64,000 bases of DNA from Desulfonatronospira thiodismutans ASO3-1 (GCF_000174435.1 NZ_ACJN02000004.1:248001-312000); one strand, 5' to 3'; positions 18,576 through 27,739 are shown, counted from the first letter of the stretch. The notes: a model not told the origin generated them from the sequence alone. Made by a program: numbers and translations.

Positions 18576-19092
18576 GCCAGACCAGGTCTCATCCTTTCTA
18601 ATCTCGATTTAAACCTGATCGTGCAAAGGGTCAAGCAGATAAGACATGGCAAAGTTTATGATAACTGCCTGTCATCACTGAACTCATAAGTTCCTTCACT
18701 CCAGGCAATAAGGTGAGCAACCTTTGAGCATACATCAATGCAAGCTTGGTCGAATCGACCATATAAAAAAATTCATATTTTCTACCAATACGAATGCACA
18801 CTACTATATATTATAAGAACAAACTGTTATAGACTGATTATTAAAGTTCAACCATATTTTTAAAAAGATTATCGGACGGGCATTCCAGTCATTGTATTAT
18901 AATGACATAATAAAATATAATCAGAAAAACAATATTTTGTAGAGTACTGTCCCATGTTATACTTAAACTGTAAAACTGTTTATTATAAACAAAGATTAAA
19001 AATGAATAAACAACAGATATACTTTTTATTTTAATTTTACATTAGATGCTGACTCTTTTTTTAAAATCCAGACATTTTTTTAAAAAATTCTC
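18576..19092. other. AT-rich intergenic region upstream of the exopolysaccharide operon
   Basis: About 500 bp with much lower GC than the flanking genes and no credible reading frame. It must contain the promoter for the leftward operon, but I cannot single out a convincing site. It merges on the right into the possible sRNA promoter at 19093. Confidence 0.5.
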
Positions 19093-19121
19093 TTGACTGA
19101 TTTAAACTTATTCATTATACA
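19093..19121 (+). promoter_or_regulatory. Sigma-70-type promoter of a possible sRNA
   Basis: TTGACT (19093-19098) and TATACA (19116-19121) are separated by exactly 17 bp in AT-rich DNA. The predicted start is near 19128, with a terminator-like hairpin about 60 bp downstream and no reading frame between. Confidence 0.45.
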
Positions 19122-19127
19122 TAAACT

Positions 19128-19223
19128 CAACAAGGCACAAATTATAAAAATTAACAAGTGCAGGCTGTTTAAAATTTGGTTTAAGCCGGATTGTCCTTTA
19201 AGGATAGTTCGGCTTTTGTGTTT
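19128..19223 (+). ncRNA. Candidate small RNA with its own promoter and terminator
   Basis: About 95 nt bounded by the promoter above and a hairpin at 19183-19215. The stem pairs AAGCCGGATTGTCC with GGATAGTTCGGCTT (14 pairs including G-U pairs, 5-nt loop) and is followed by a T-rich TTGTGTTT. No start codon with a ribosome site lies inside. It does not resemble an RNA family I know. The hairpin could instead simply be an orphan terminator, hence the modest confidence. Confidence 0.4.
19183..19223 (+). terminator. Rho-independent terminator-like hairpin
   Basis: A 14-bp stem at 19183-19196 / 19202-19215 with G-U pairs, loop TTTAA, followed by TTGTGTTT. No plus-strand protein gene lies upstream, which is why an sRNA is proposed. 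Confidence 0.55.
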
Positions 19224-19646
19224 AAATTATAGCACAGGAAAAGGTGAGCAAAATGCATGTATTTAAATCTTTTTTCAACTCAATAATAAATTTCCGCTGT
19301 AAAATATCTTCATGGCTTTCATGCCTTGGAATGCAGTATCCTGATGAAAGCACAAGCAGAAGACATAAGTTTTGACTTTGGATAAACATGTCTATTTTCT
19401 TTCTGTATGGAAACAAATAAAAACAAAAAATTGAGTAGTGGCATCTGACATCCAGTACAACATGCATGTTAAATTACCATGACAGTCTTTACCGGCACCT
19501 TGCCTGCAATTTCCTGTTGCTATGCTTTACAATGCACAAAAAGATAACCATTTGTTTTTATTTGATTTTTAAGCAGAAGTCTACGCCTGCAAAATTTTGT
19601 CTTCCTGCAGGCGAGCAACATACAGGTGAAAAAGGAGGAATGACCT

Positions 19647-19820
19647 ATGCTGCTGACAACCGTGTGTAAGGAATGCAAAAAAGAGTATTCGTATGACCCC
19701 CGTTTTGACGCTCTTGCCTACACCCAGGGCAGATGCAGAGAATGCGCAGACAGGAAAGGCATACGCAGAGTTGATCTGACAAGAAAATTCTCCGAGCGCG
19801 GCCGGGGTCACAAGCTTTAG
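19647..19820 (+). CDS. 57-residue zinc-ribbon protein
   Basis: A small gene with a strong AAGGAGG ribosome site (about 19632-19638), 9 nt before the ATG at 19647. The peptide starts MLLTTVCKECKKEYSY and ends SERGRGHKL. Two CxxC pairs (CKEC near residue 7 and CREC near 30) separated by about 20 residues form a treble-clef or zinc-ribbon-like site. The basic tail suggests nucleic-acid binding. A shorter frame starting at 19640 ends after nine codons and is less well spaced. It stands alone between AT-rich DNA and a MITE-like repeat. Its function is unknown. Confidence 0.72.
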   Translation: MLLTTVCKECKKEYSYDPRFDALAYTQGRCRECADRKGIRRVDLTRKFSERGRGHKL

Positions 19821-19908
19821 ACTTTCCGGCAGCTTCCAGCCCGAAAAGATTGACACGCTGACAGGGCCTTGAATATTGCAGCTCAAAGCTGCAGGCAGTA
19901 CGGGAGAG

Positions 19909-20015
19909 CCATTCAGGGGGCGTAACCATTCAAGGGGTCCTCGGTGCTGATTACTGGCACAAGGCCCGGGGACTGTCCCGCCAGAGGCGTGAATCCGGCA
20001 CCCCCCCCTGAATGG
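19909..20015. repeat. MITE-like element with 12-bp terminal inverted repeats, copy 1
   Basis: CCATTCAGGGGG at 19909-19920 is the exact reverse complement of CCCCCTGAATGG at 20004-20015, enclosing about 83 bp. A nested partial copy (CCATTCAAGGGG) sits just inside the left end. The element at 47512-47600 has the same terminal sequence, and single ends recur near 27630, 43605 and 47742. Confidence 0.65.
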
Positions 20016-20025
20016 TTCCGATAAG

Positions 20026-20057
20026 GCGGCAGGGACAGGGAATCCTCTCCCTGCCGC
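20026..20057. terminator. Strong hairpin downstream of the iron alcohol dehydrogenase gene
   Basis: A perfect 10-bp stem, GCGGCAGGGA / TCCCTGCCGC, with a 12-nt loop, 28 bp beyond the stop of the minus-strand dehydrogenase. There is no T-run, so it may stabilise the mRNA 3' end and not terminate intrinsically. Confidence 0.45.
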
Positions 20058-20084
20058 AAATCAGTTTGGGATGGAGACCGGCTG

Positions 20085-21236
20085 TTACATGGCGTTTTTA
20101 AACAGCTGTATAATATCCTCAACCGTTCCAACACGGGGGTTGGTGCCTGCGTTGCCGTCCTGCATGGCCTGTCTGGCCATGGGCTCGATATCTGACTCCT
20201 TCACACCCAGTTCCGACAGTCCCTGAGGTATTCCCACGTCTCTGGAAAGACGCTGGATGGCGTCAATGGCCTTTTCAGCAGCCTCTATCTGTCCCAGTCC
20301 ACAGGTATTTTCGCCAAGGGCTGCAGCAATCTCCGCAAATTTCTCCGGATTGACCATGAGGTTGTACCTTTCCACATGGGGCAACAAAACAGCATTGGCG
20401 ATGCCGTGGGGCAGATCCAGCAGGCCGCCCAGCTGATGGGCCATGGCATGCACGTAGCCCAGCCCGGCATTGTTAAAGGCCATGCCCGCCTGCAATGAGG
20501 CATAGGCCATACCTTCCCTGGCCTGCATGTCCTGTCCGTTGGCTACGGCCCGGCGCAGATACTTGCCAATGAGCTTTATGGAGTGCAGGGCCAGGGCATC
20601 GGCGTTTTCGTTGGGATCCTTGGTCACATAACACTCTACAGCATGGGTCAGAGCGTCCATTCCTGTGGCTGCGGTCAGTGCCGGCGGCTTGCCCACCATC
20701 AGATCCGGATCGTTGATGGACACCTTGGGCAGGTTCCTCCAGCTGACAATAACGAATTTGACCTTCTTTGCCGTGTTGGTGATTACGCAGTGCCTGGTCA
20801 CCTCGCTGCCGGTGCCGGCAGTGGTATTCACAGACAGAACTGGAGGCAGTTCATTGTTCAGGGTTTCAATACCGGCATAGTTGTCGAACAGATCCCCTTC
20901 ATGGGTTGCGGCGATGCCGATTCCCTTGCCGCAGTCATGGGTGCTGCCTCCCCCGACGGTGACGATCATGTCGCAGGACTCGGAGTTGTACACCTTGAGC
21001 CCGTCTGCGATATTGGTATCCTTGGGGTTGGGCTCGAACCCGTCAAATACAGCAAACTTGATGCCGAAGCTCTCAAGAGAGGCCTTGACTGTATCCACCG
21101 GTCCCCCGGCAATCTTGACCAGGTCCGGATCACACACCATCAGGGCTTTGGTTCCGAACATTTTCGCCCTGGAACCGATTTCACTTACAGTACCCCTGCC
21201 GATAAAATTCACTGCGGGACACAAAAAGTCTGCCAT
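20085..21236 (-). CDS. Iron-containing (group III) NAD-dependent alcohol dehydrogenase
   Basis: A 383-residue Fe-ADH that would oxidise short alcohols or reduce aldehydes with NAD(P). The nucleotide-binding glycine motif is VGGGSTHDCGKG, with NTTAGTGSEVTRH after it. The metal ligands are in MDALTHAVECYV (Asp and His), HAMAHQLGG and LPHGIANAV. The start has a GGGGGAG site. Upstream on the same strand are a ferritin-like gene and an aldehyde dehydrogenase gene, so alcohol to aldehyde to acid or acyl-CoA is the likely pathway. A second, divergent Fe-ADH lies at 24044. Methanol/1,3-propanediol dehydrogenase-type substrates are possible. Confidence 0.94.
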   Translation of the reverse strand: MADFLCPAVNFIGRGTVSEIGSRAKMFGTKALMVCDPDLVKIAGGPVDTVKASLESFGIKFAVFDGFEPNPKDTNIADGLKVYNSESCDMIVTVGGGSTHDCGKGIGIAATHEGDLFDNYAGIETLNNELPPVLSVNTTAGTGSEVTRHCVITNTAKKVKFVIVSWRNLPKVSINDPDLMVGKPPALTAATGMDALTHAVECYVTKDPNENADALALHSIKLIGKYLRRAVANGQDMQAREGMAYASLQAGMAFNNAGLGYVHAMAHQLGGLLDLPHGIANAVLLPHVERYNLMVNPEKFAEIAAALGENTCGLGQIEAAEKAIDAIQRLSRDVGIPQGLSELGVKESDIEPMARQAMQDGNAGTNPRVGTVEDIIQLFKNAM

Positions 21237-21253
21237 TTTACTCCCCCTTGGTT

Positions 21254-21691
21254 TTAGTTTTCCAAAACAGGATTGAGCTTTTCAATCCGGGCCTTTCTTT
21301 TTTTGGCCAATTTCTGGAATGTACTGAACACATCTGAAACAGGCCTGATTTTTTCCGCGGCATCCGTGTAAAACTGCTGAGCCCGCTCTTCCATCCGCTG
21401 CAGAAGCTGCATTATTTCCGGCCTGCTGATACCTTCTGCATCGGGCTGAGACAGTTGATAACTCTTTTCTTCCAGACCCTGGACAGGTTCCAGGATCATC
21501 TCGGAGATATTTTCCTGTCTTGCCCTGGCCAGGTTTTTGGCATTTTTGAGGTTTTCTTTTGCCAGGGCCTGCAGCAGCTCGGAACAATCCTGCATGTCCG
21601 GATTGTTCATGGCCTGCTGTATAAATCCGCCGTCCTGCTTTTCCATTGCAATGGCATAGTCCAGGACACCTCCGAAGTTTTTCAGGGACAT
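21254..21691 (-). CDS. Helical protein with possible degenerate ferritin-like fold
   Basis: 145 residues, nearly all helical, with an AGGAG ribosome site. The order of four long helices (ALDYAIAMEKQDGGFI-like, LLQALAKENLKNAKNLARA, a middle helix, then MEERAQQFYTDAAEKI) resembles the rubrerythrin/ferritin-like bundle with its Glu-rich helices. The ExxH ligand pairs are not complete, so iron binding is doubtful. It lies between the alcohol and aldehyde dehydrogenase genes in one operon and may support those enzymes or respond to oxidative stress. I do not recognise a named family; the fold statement is a pattern reading only. Confidence 0.6.
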   Translation of the reverse strand: MSLKNFGGVLDYAIAMEKQDGGFIQQAMNNPDMQDCSELLQALAKENLKNAKNLARARQENISEMILEPVQGLEEKSYQLSQPDAEGISRPEIMQLLQRMEERAQQFYTDAAEKIRPVSDVFSTFQKLAKKRKARIEKLNPVLEN

Positions 21692-21776
21692 TTTTAAACT
21701 CCTGTTGAAATACGCATAACACCTTGACTCAGGGTTTGTACGCGTGTTTTGCCATGACCTGATTCTTGCGGCCTGC

Positions 21777-23228
21777 TTAGAACCAGCGGCTGATTACCAC
21801 CTTGGCATCAGTAAAGAACTGGAATACATCCTGGCCCTGGCCTTTGTGGGTCCCGAACATGGAATCGCCTGCGCCGCCGAAAGGAAAAAAGCTCATGGGG
21901 GCGGCTATACCGACATTGACGCCCACCATGCTGGGCTTGACTTTATACTTGAATTCCCTTGCAGCCCCACCGCTGGAGGTGTATATGCAGGCGGCATTGG
22001 CCAGACCTGTACTGTTGGCGTAATCAATGGTCTCCTGCAGGGACCCGGCCCGCAGAACCGACACCACCGGCCCGAAGATCTCCTCCCTGGCAATGGTCAT
22101 GTCCTTGCTCACGTTATCGAAAATGGTCGGGCCGACATAAAACCCTTCGGGGTTCTCCACTGCCGGGTTTCTGCCGTCCAGGACCAGCTCCGCCCCTTCT
22201 GATATTCCCTTTTCAATATACCCAAGCACCCTTTCCTTGTGGGCCGCTGATACCAGGGGGCCCATCTGGGTACCCGAATCAAGGCCGTCCCCCACCTTCA
22301 GGTTGCGGGCCTGCTCCACAAACTTTTCCAGGAATTCATCGGCTATGTCTCCCACAGGGGCCAGAACCGCACCAGAGAGGCACCTCTGTCCAGCACATCC
22401 GAAAAACGAGGTGATGATGGAGGGCATGGCCTTGTCTATATTGGTGTCAGGCATCACAGTGATTACATTCTTGGCCCCGCCCAGGGACTGCACTCTTTTG
22501 CCGGTTTCTCCGCAACGCTTGTAAATGTATCTGGCCGTGGGTGTGGAGCCCACAAAGGAAATCCCCTGGATGTCCGGGTGGTCCAGCATGGCGTTGACCA
22601 CTTCTTTAGATCCGTTCACCATGTTCACCACCCCTTCAGGCAGATCGATTTCCTCCATGAGCTCAAAAATCAGTCCCTGGGTCATGGGCACCTGCTCCGA
22701 AGGCTTGAGAACAAAGGTGTTGCCGGTGACCAGGGCGTAAGGCATGAACCACCATGGGACCATGGCTGGAAAATTAAATGGCGGGATGCACCCGAATACC
22801 CCCACGGGCTGGCGCTCGCTGCTGCAGTCAATGCCCCGGGCGATGTCTTCCAGGGTGGACCCCATGGCAAGGCTTGTCACACCGGTGCTGTGCTCTACAT
22901 TTTCAATCATGCGGCGGACCTCGCCCCGGGATTCATCCAGGGTCTTGCCCATTTCCCGGACCAGGGTCTTTGAAATGTCTTCAAAGTTTTCCTCAAACAC
23001 CTCTTTCAGGGCAAACATATACCTGGCCCTTTTGATGGGAGGCACGGTGCGCCATTCCTGAAACGCTTCCCTGGCGGCCTGCACAGCCCTGTCCACCTCG
23101 GAAGCAGTGCTGTATGGCACCTGGGCCAGCTTCTCTCCTGTGGCTGGGTTCCATACTGTTCCAGTTTCAGTGGTGCCGGACTGCTCCCATTCACCATTGA
23201 TGTAATTTTTCAAAAGCGGCAAACTCAT
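21777..23228 (-). CDS. mmsA: CoA-acylating methylmalonate-semialdehyde-type aldehyde dehydrogenase
   Basis: A 483-residue ALDH superfamily enzyme from the ATG at 23228, which has GGAGG 9 nt upstream; an in-frame TTG at 23243 overlaps that site and is rejected. Family marks are GCIPPFNFPAMVPWWFMPYA (N-terminal third), VNGSKEVVNAML, the glycine motif SFVGSTPTARYIY and the catalytic cysteine in FFGCAGQRCLS. The GQRCLS context and the missing general-base glutamate motif point to the CoA-dependent MmsA group and not to ordinary ALDH. It would convert an aldehyde or semialdehyde into an acyl-CoA. Upstream lies the 130-bp repeat array; downstream come the ferritin-like and Fe-ADH genes. Confidence 0.9.
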   Translation of the reverse strand: MSLPLLKNYINGEWEQSGTTETGTVWNPATGEKLAQVPYSTASEVDRAVQAAREAFQEWRTVPPIKRARYMFALKEVFEENFEDISKTLVREMGKTLDESRGEVRRMIENVEHSTGVTSLAMGSTLEDIARGIDCSSERQPVGVFGCIPPFNFPAMVPWWFMPYALVTGNTFVLKPSEQVPMTQGLIFELMEEIDLPEGVVNMVNGSKEVVNAMLDHPDIQGISFVGSTPTARYIYKRCGETGKRVQSLGGAKNVITVMPDTNIDKAMPSIITSFFGCAGQRCLSGAVLAPVGDIADEFLEKFVEQARNLKVGDGLDSGTQMGPLVSAAHKERVLGYIEKGISEGAELVLDGRNPAVENPEGFYVGPTIFDNVSKDMTIAREEIFGPVVSVLRAGSLQETIDYANSTGLANAACIYTSSGGAAREFKYKVKPSMVGVNVGIAAPMSFFPFGGAGDSMFGTHKGQGQDVFQFFTDAKVVISRWF

Positions 23229-23272
23229 AATCAAATCCTCCAATATTTTTTATCTGTTGTTTTAAACATGCT

Positions 23273-24033
23273 GTCACAAAGACTTGTCATTTTATGCCTG
23301 CGGCACGGACTGCTCCCCTCCTTGGTTAAGGAGGGGCCGGGGGTGGTTCGTTCTGATTAACCACTTCCTTATCCAGATTCCCGCAGGTTCGGCTATGTCG
23401 TTGTCACAAAAACTTGTCATTATATGCCTGCAGCACGGACTGCTCCCCTCCTTGGTTAAGGAGGGGCCGGGGGTGGTTCGTTCTAAATAACCACTTCCTT
23501 ATCCAGATTCCCGCAGGTTCGGCTATGTCGTTGTCACAAAAACTTGTCATTATATGCCTGCAGCACGGACTGCTCCCCTCCTTGGTTAAGGAGGGGCCGG
23601 GGGTGGTTCGTTCTAAATAACCACTTCCTTATCCAGTTTCCCGCAGGTTCGGCTATGTCGCTGTCACAAAAAATTGTCATTTTATGCCTGCAGCACGGAC
23701 CACTCCCCTCCTTGGTTAAGGAGGGGCCGGGGGTGGTTCGTTCTGATTAACCACTTCCTTATCCAGATTCCCGCAGGTTCGGCTATGTCGTTGTCACAAA
23801 AACTTGTCATTATATGCCTGCAGCACGGACTGCTCCCCTCCTTGGTTAAGGAGGGGCCGGGGGTGGTTCGTTCTAAATAACCACTTCCTTATCCAGTTTC
23901 CCGCAGGTTCGGCTATGTCGCTGTCACAAAAAATTGTCATTTTATGCCTGCAGCACGGACCACTCCCCTCCTTGGTTAAGGAGGGGCCGGGGGTGGTTCG
24001 TTCTAAATAACCACTTCCTTATCCAGATTCCCG
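23273..24033. repeat. 130-bp tandem repeat array, locus 2 (about 6 copies)
   Basis: Six units with hairpin cores at about 23312, 23442, 23572, 23702, 23832 and 23962. They use the same unit as the array at 6441-7302 but carry their own base changes (TGTCACAAAAA for TGTCACGAAAA, ACTGCTCCCC for ACCACTCCCC in some units). Units 3+4 and 5+6 form matching pairs of variants, suggesting a 260-bp dimer duplication. The array fills the gap between the two dehydrogenase operons. Confidence 0.97.
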
Positions 24034-24043
24034 CTACCTTCCG

Positions 24044-25204
24044 CTAAAGCACCTGATAATAGAGCTCCACAATCTCATCTCTGGTTGCCTTCCTGGGGTT
24101 GTTTCCCGGACTGCCGCTGGCCAGTGCGTCATCAGTCATCTTGTGCACCAGAGGATCAAGTTTCTCCCGGGTCACCCCGAGCTGACTCAGGGAGGGGATT
24201 TTCAGCTGTTCTATCAGCTCCTTGGTCCTGTCTGCACAAAGCCTGGCCGCCTGGTGCACAGGAAGGCCTGCTACAGGCTGGTCCATGGCCTCAGCGATCG
24301 CGGCGTAACGCTGGGGAGCACCCAGCAGTGAAAAATCTGTAATCACACCCAGCAGGGCGGCATTGGAAACGCCGTGAGCTATGTGGAAATTGGCCCCGAT
24401 GGGCCTGGACATGCCGTGCACCAGGGCTACTGAAGAATTGGTAAAGGCCATGCCGGCCTGCAGAGAGCCCAGTTGAGTCTGGCTCCTGGCCTCCAGATCG
24501 TCCGGATTGGCCCAGGCCCTGGGCAGATATGTATTGATGAGCCTCACTGCGGACAGGGCCAGCATATCGCTCATGGGCTGGGATTTGACAGAAACATAGG
24601 CTTCAATGGCGTGGGTCAGGGCGTCCAGGCCGGTGCTGGCGGTAATGTGCCTGGGGCATTTCAGGGTAAGCAGGGGATCTATGACCGCCACCCGGGGCAT
24701 CAGCCAGGGGCTGATGAGCAGCATTTTTACATCAGTGCGGGCATCTGTGATAATGGTTACCATGGTGGCTTCACTTCCGCTTCCAGCGGTAGTGGGGATG
24801 GCCATGACCGGCAGACCGGGGCCGGGAATCTTGTCTATCCCGGCATAATCCAATATCCGGCCCTCATTCACGGCCTCAATGGCAATGGCCTTGGCTGCAT
24901 CAATGGGGCTGCCGCCTCCGCAGGCCACGAGAAAATCGCACCCGTGCCGGCGCAAAAGCTCCAGGCCCTTTTCTACATGCTCCAGGGTGGGCTCGTCGTC
25001 CACCTCGTCAAAGACCACAACCTGCAATCCGGCTTCATTCAGAGAATCAAGGGCCGGGGCAATGACATTCATTTCTTTAAGGGTACTGTCCGTGACCAGC
25101 AAAACCCGGGTGGCTCCACTGCGCAGGGCCTCTGGTCCTGCCTTGGCGGAAAAACCGCTTCCACAATGAATCGTCGGGGGTGACCTGAAGGTACAGTTTT
25201 TCAT
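24044..25204 (-). CDS. Iron-containing alcohol dehydrogenase, second paralogue
   Basis: 386 residues, diverged from the enzyme at 20085 but with the same machinery: CGGGSPIDAAKA for the nucleotide, IPTTAGSGSEAT, LDALTHAIEAYV (Asp and His ligands), HGMSRPIGANFHIAHG (the remaining His ligands). The start MKNCTFRSPPTIHCGSG is typical of the family. The FadR-type regulator lies about 100 bp upstream on the same strand and may control this gene or the cluster. Together with MmsA and the other Fe-ADH it suggests use of alcohols as electron donors. Confidence 0.94.
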   Translation of the reverse strand: MKNCTFRSPPTIHCGSGFSAKAGPEALRSGATRVLLVTDSTLKEMNVIAPALDSLNEAGLQVVVFDEVDDEPTLEHVEKGLELLRRHGCDFLVACGGGSPIDAAKAIAIEAVNEGRILDYAGIDKIPGPGLPVMAIPTTAGSGSEATMVTIITDARTDVKMLLISPWLMPRVAVIDPLLTLKCPRHITASTGLDALTHAIEAYVSVKSQPMSDMLALSAVRLINTYLPRAWANPDDLEARSQTQLGSLQAGMAFTNSSVALVHGMSRPIGANFHIAHGVSNAALLGVITDFSLLGAPQRYAAIAEAMDQPVAGLPVHQAARLCADRTKELIEQLKIPSLSQLGVTREKLDPLVHKMTDDALASGSPGNNPRKATRDEIVELYYQVL

Positions 25205-25303
25205 AACTTATCTCCTGAGCTTGCAGAAAATGGTTGTGCAGCATCCCTCACTGCCCGGTGAAGTGCTGACAGGACTATATGGTTACTTTTTTAGAGTGCA
25301 CCA

Positions 25304-26017
25304 TCATGACCGGGACTCCATGATGCCCAGCATTTCTTTTTCCACATCGCATACATGGTCATACATGGCCTGAGCAGCCTTCTCCGCGTCCCTGGCCACC
25401 AAGGCGTCCAGAATGCGCTGATGAGCATCTACTACGTGCTGGGAAAAATCCGGGCCGGGCTTGACCTCCACCTTGACCTCTGCAAGGAGCTTGTTCACAA
25501 AATCCAGGATCATTACCAGGACCGGATTACCGGATACCCTGGCCAGATGTACGTGAAAATCTATTTCGTGCTCCCCGCCGATGATGTTCTCGCCCCGCTC
25601 CAGAGTCCGGGAACAGGCATCGTTTAAGGACTGCAGGTATTCCAGGTCCTTGTCGCTGAGCTTTTCCACCAGCTTGGAGGCCAGATAGGGCTCTATGAGC
25701 TTTCGCACCTCGGAAAGCTCTTTTATGGACACATTCTGGAAATGAAGAAAATGGCTGATTGCATCCCTGGTAAAATCCATGCCCACTTCCTTGACCACCG
25801 GCCCGCCTCCCGAGCCTTTTTTGATTTCCAGAAGTCCCATTGTTTCCAGGGAGGATAAAGCCTCCCTCAAGGTGAACCGGCTGACCCCGAACTCGGACAT
25901 GAGTTTTTGTTCCGACGGCAGCCGATCACCGGGCTTGAGTCGCCCCATAAGAATGTTGCTTCGAATCTGGTTGATTATAAAAACTGAACGTTTTTCGTTG
26001 GTTACATGCTGAAACAT
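25304..26017 (-). CDS. FadR-subfamily GntR transcriptional regulator
   Basis: 237 residues from the ATG at 26017; an upstream in-frame start at 26074 adds 19 residues unrelated to the family. The winged helix-turn-helix is at about 5-75 (LKPGDRLPSEQKLMSEFGVSR, then LREALSSLETMGLLEIKKG). The C-terminal all-helical FCD effector domain carries the metal/ligand-binding pattern (IDFHVHLARVSGNP and later DAHQRILDAL). FCD regulators respond to carboxylic acids such as lactate, pyruvate or gluconate. The adjacent dehydrogenase genes make an alcohol- or organic-acid-responsive switch plausible. I could not pick out an operator by eye. Confidence 0.92.
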   Translation of the reverse strand: MFQHVTNEKRSVFIINQIRSNILMGRLKPGDRLPSEQKLMSEFGVSRFTLREALSSLETMGLLEIKKGSGGGPVVKEVGMDFTRDAISHFLHFQNVSIKELSEVRKLIEPYLASKLVEKLSDKDLEYLQSLNDACSRTLERGENIIGGEHEIDFHVHLARVSGNPVLVMILDFVNKLLAEVKVEVKPGPDFSQHVVDAHQRILDALVARDAEKAAQAMYDHVCDVEKEMLGIMESRS

Positions 26018-26164
26018 AGTTAATTTAATAATTTTTTCCGGTTGATGTTTAAGGCGGCTATGACCGCAATCCATTTTTCCTCACGCAAAGACGCGATGAT
26101 CGCAAAGGAAGAACTCTATCTTTTCTCTGTGCCTGGCAATGTTCAACCGGGCCTGCTCCTCAGT

Positions 26165-27165
26165 AAAGGAAGGGAGCTAAATATCGAACCACCCCCAACC
26201 CCTCCTTAGCCAAGGAGGGGAGCAGATCGAGGCGTGGCAACACTCTGACGCATGCATCTGTATAAATACTCCGTCTGGATCGTGACTAAACTTCCACACC
26301 CCAAGTAAATCCAGGCCACGGTACAGCTCCCCTGCTTGGCCTGGGTAGTGCTGGGAAGGAAGGGAGCTAAATATCGAACCTCCCCCAACCCCTCCTTAGC
26401 CAAGGAGGGGAGCAGATCGAGGCGTGGCAACACTCTGACGCAGGCATCTGTATAAATACTCCGTCTGGATCGTGACTAAACTTCCACCCCCCAAATAAAT
26501 CCAGGCCACGGTGCAGCTCCCCCTCCCTTAGGAAGAAAGTATGGGTGTATGGGAGTATCCATGTGTGGGTGTAAAGATATCTTGACCCCCATACTCCCAT
26601 ACGCCCTTACTCCCATACTTCTTAAGGCCGGGGGTGGTTGTAACCGACCTTTCATTATTAGCTCCCCTCCTTAGCCAAGGAGGGGAGCAGATCGAGGCGT
26701 GGCAACACTCTGACGCATGCATCTGTATAAACACTCCGTCTGGATCGTGACTAAACTTCCACCCCACAAATAAATCCAGGCCACGGTACAGCTCCCCTCC
26801 TTAGCCAAGGAGGGGCCGGGGGTGGTTGTATGAGATCCCTACCTTATAAACATTCCAGAAACCCACCACACAAGTAAATCCAGGCCACAGTGCTGCTCCC
26901 CTCCTTAGCCAAGGAGGGGTCGGGGGTGGTTGTATGAAATCCCTACCTTATAAACATTCCAGAAACCCACCACACAAGTAAATCCAGGCCACGGTGCAGC
27001 TCCCCTCCCTTAGGAAGAAAGTATGGGTGTATGGGAGTATCCATGTGTGGGTATAAAGATATCTTGACTCCCATACTTTCATACTCCCTTACGCCCTTAC
27101 GCCCTTACTCCCTTACTCCCATACTCCCATACTTCTTAAGGCCAGGGGTGGTTGTATGAGATCCC
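26165..27165. repeat. Mosaic repeat region built from a second hairpin family
   Basis: At least five copies of a hairpin with the same 9-bp stem as the 130-bp arrays but an AGCC loop (CCCCTCCTT / AAGGAGGGG) are embedded in three kinds of longer repeat. First, a 190-bp direct repeat at about 26173 and 26363, with a third partial copy at 26664. Second, a 108-bp direct repeat at about 26790 and 26898. Third, a roughly 55-bp block at 26531 and 27012, each followed by simple-sequence runs of CCCATACT-type units. No gene is present. The layers look like successive insertions and duplications. Confidence 0.9.
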
Positions 27166-27420
27166 TTCCTTAAACAATCGATGTGGAAGCAAGGCTGCCT
27201 GTTTATAAAATGGATGTCAACAAATATTATAATATTTATATTTTAAAATATATAATCTTTACAAAGGCGCTTTCACTGGTATATTCATCCAGACTCGGAT
27301 ATACGTAATTTCAGCCCATCCGGCTCACTGGGATATCCAGCCCAGGCTGCGTAACTCTTCAGGGGGGAGATATGCCAATTTGCCTGTCTACCATGTGGGC
27401 AATGCCTTGCTGGGGATTTT
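27166..27420. other. AT-rich spacer without recognisable genes
   Basis: A run of TATA-rich DNA at about 27220-27260 sits between the repeat mosaic and a dispersed repeat copy. I see no supported gene or promoter. Confidence 0.5.
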
Positions 27421-27594
27421 TTATTCTTCAAAACCGTGTGTGCGGAGCACCTGCCTGCCCGCTAAAATTCCGCAGGACAGCAAAGCGCATTTTAGTCGGG
27501 TGTGAAGCCTGAAGGCTTCCCGTGCCAGAGAAGATTTTTTTGGCACGGGCAACTTCGTTGCACACGGGCGGCCCTGCCGCTCACGGCTGGGGAG
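27421..27594 (+). repeat. Dispersed GC-rich repeat (family E), copy 1
   Basis: Begins TTATTCTTCAAAACCGTGTG and contains GCTAAAATTCCGCAGG, AAGCGCATTTTAGTCGG, GTGAAGCCTGAAGGCTTCC and GGCACGGGCAACTTCGTTGC, and ends in GCCGCTCACGG. It carries a small internal palindrome, GAAGCCTGAAGGCTTC. Related copies occur at 35470 (reversed), 38404, 39864 and 40072. Confidence 0.85.
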
Positions 27595-27739
27595 TACGCC
27601 TCAGCCCTATTCCCGGTGGCGATTGCTGGCACCCCTTGAATGGTTACCAGGCTGCCCGTGCCAGAAAAAGGCAACGTACAGGTTATGGGTGAGATGACAA
27701 CTGGTAACCGACAATACTTTACTAAAAGGAACACCGTAC

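Noticed and set aside
19222-19467. 81-residue minus-strand frame in AT-rich DNA
   Set aside because: No ribosome site, poor composition for a protein, and no family.
27541-27562. Sigma-54-like TGGCACGG...TTGCA
   Set aside because: The spacing between the two elements is about 11 bp, not the required 5, and it is part of the dispersed repeat family.
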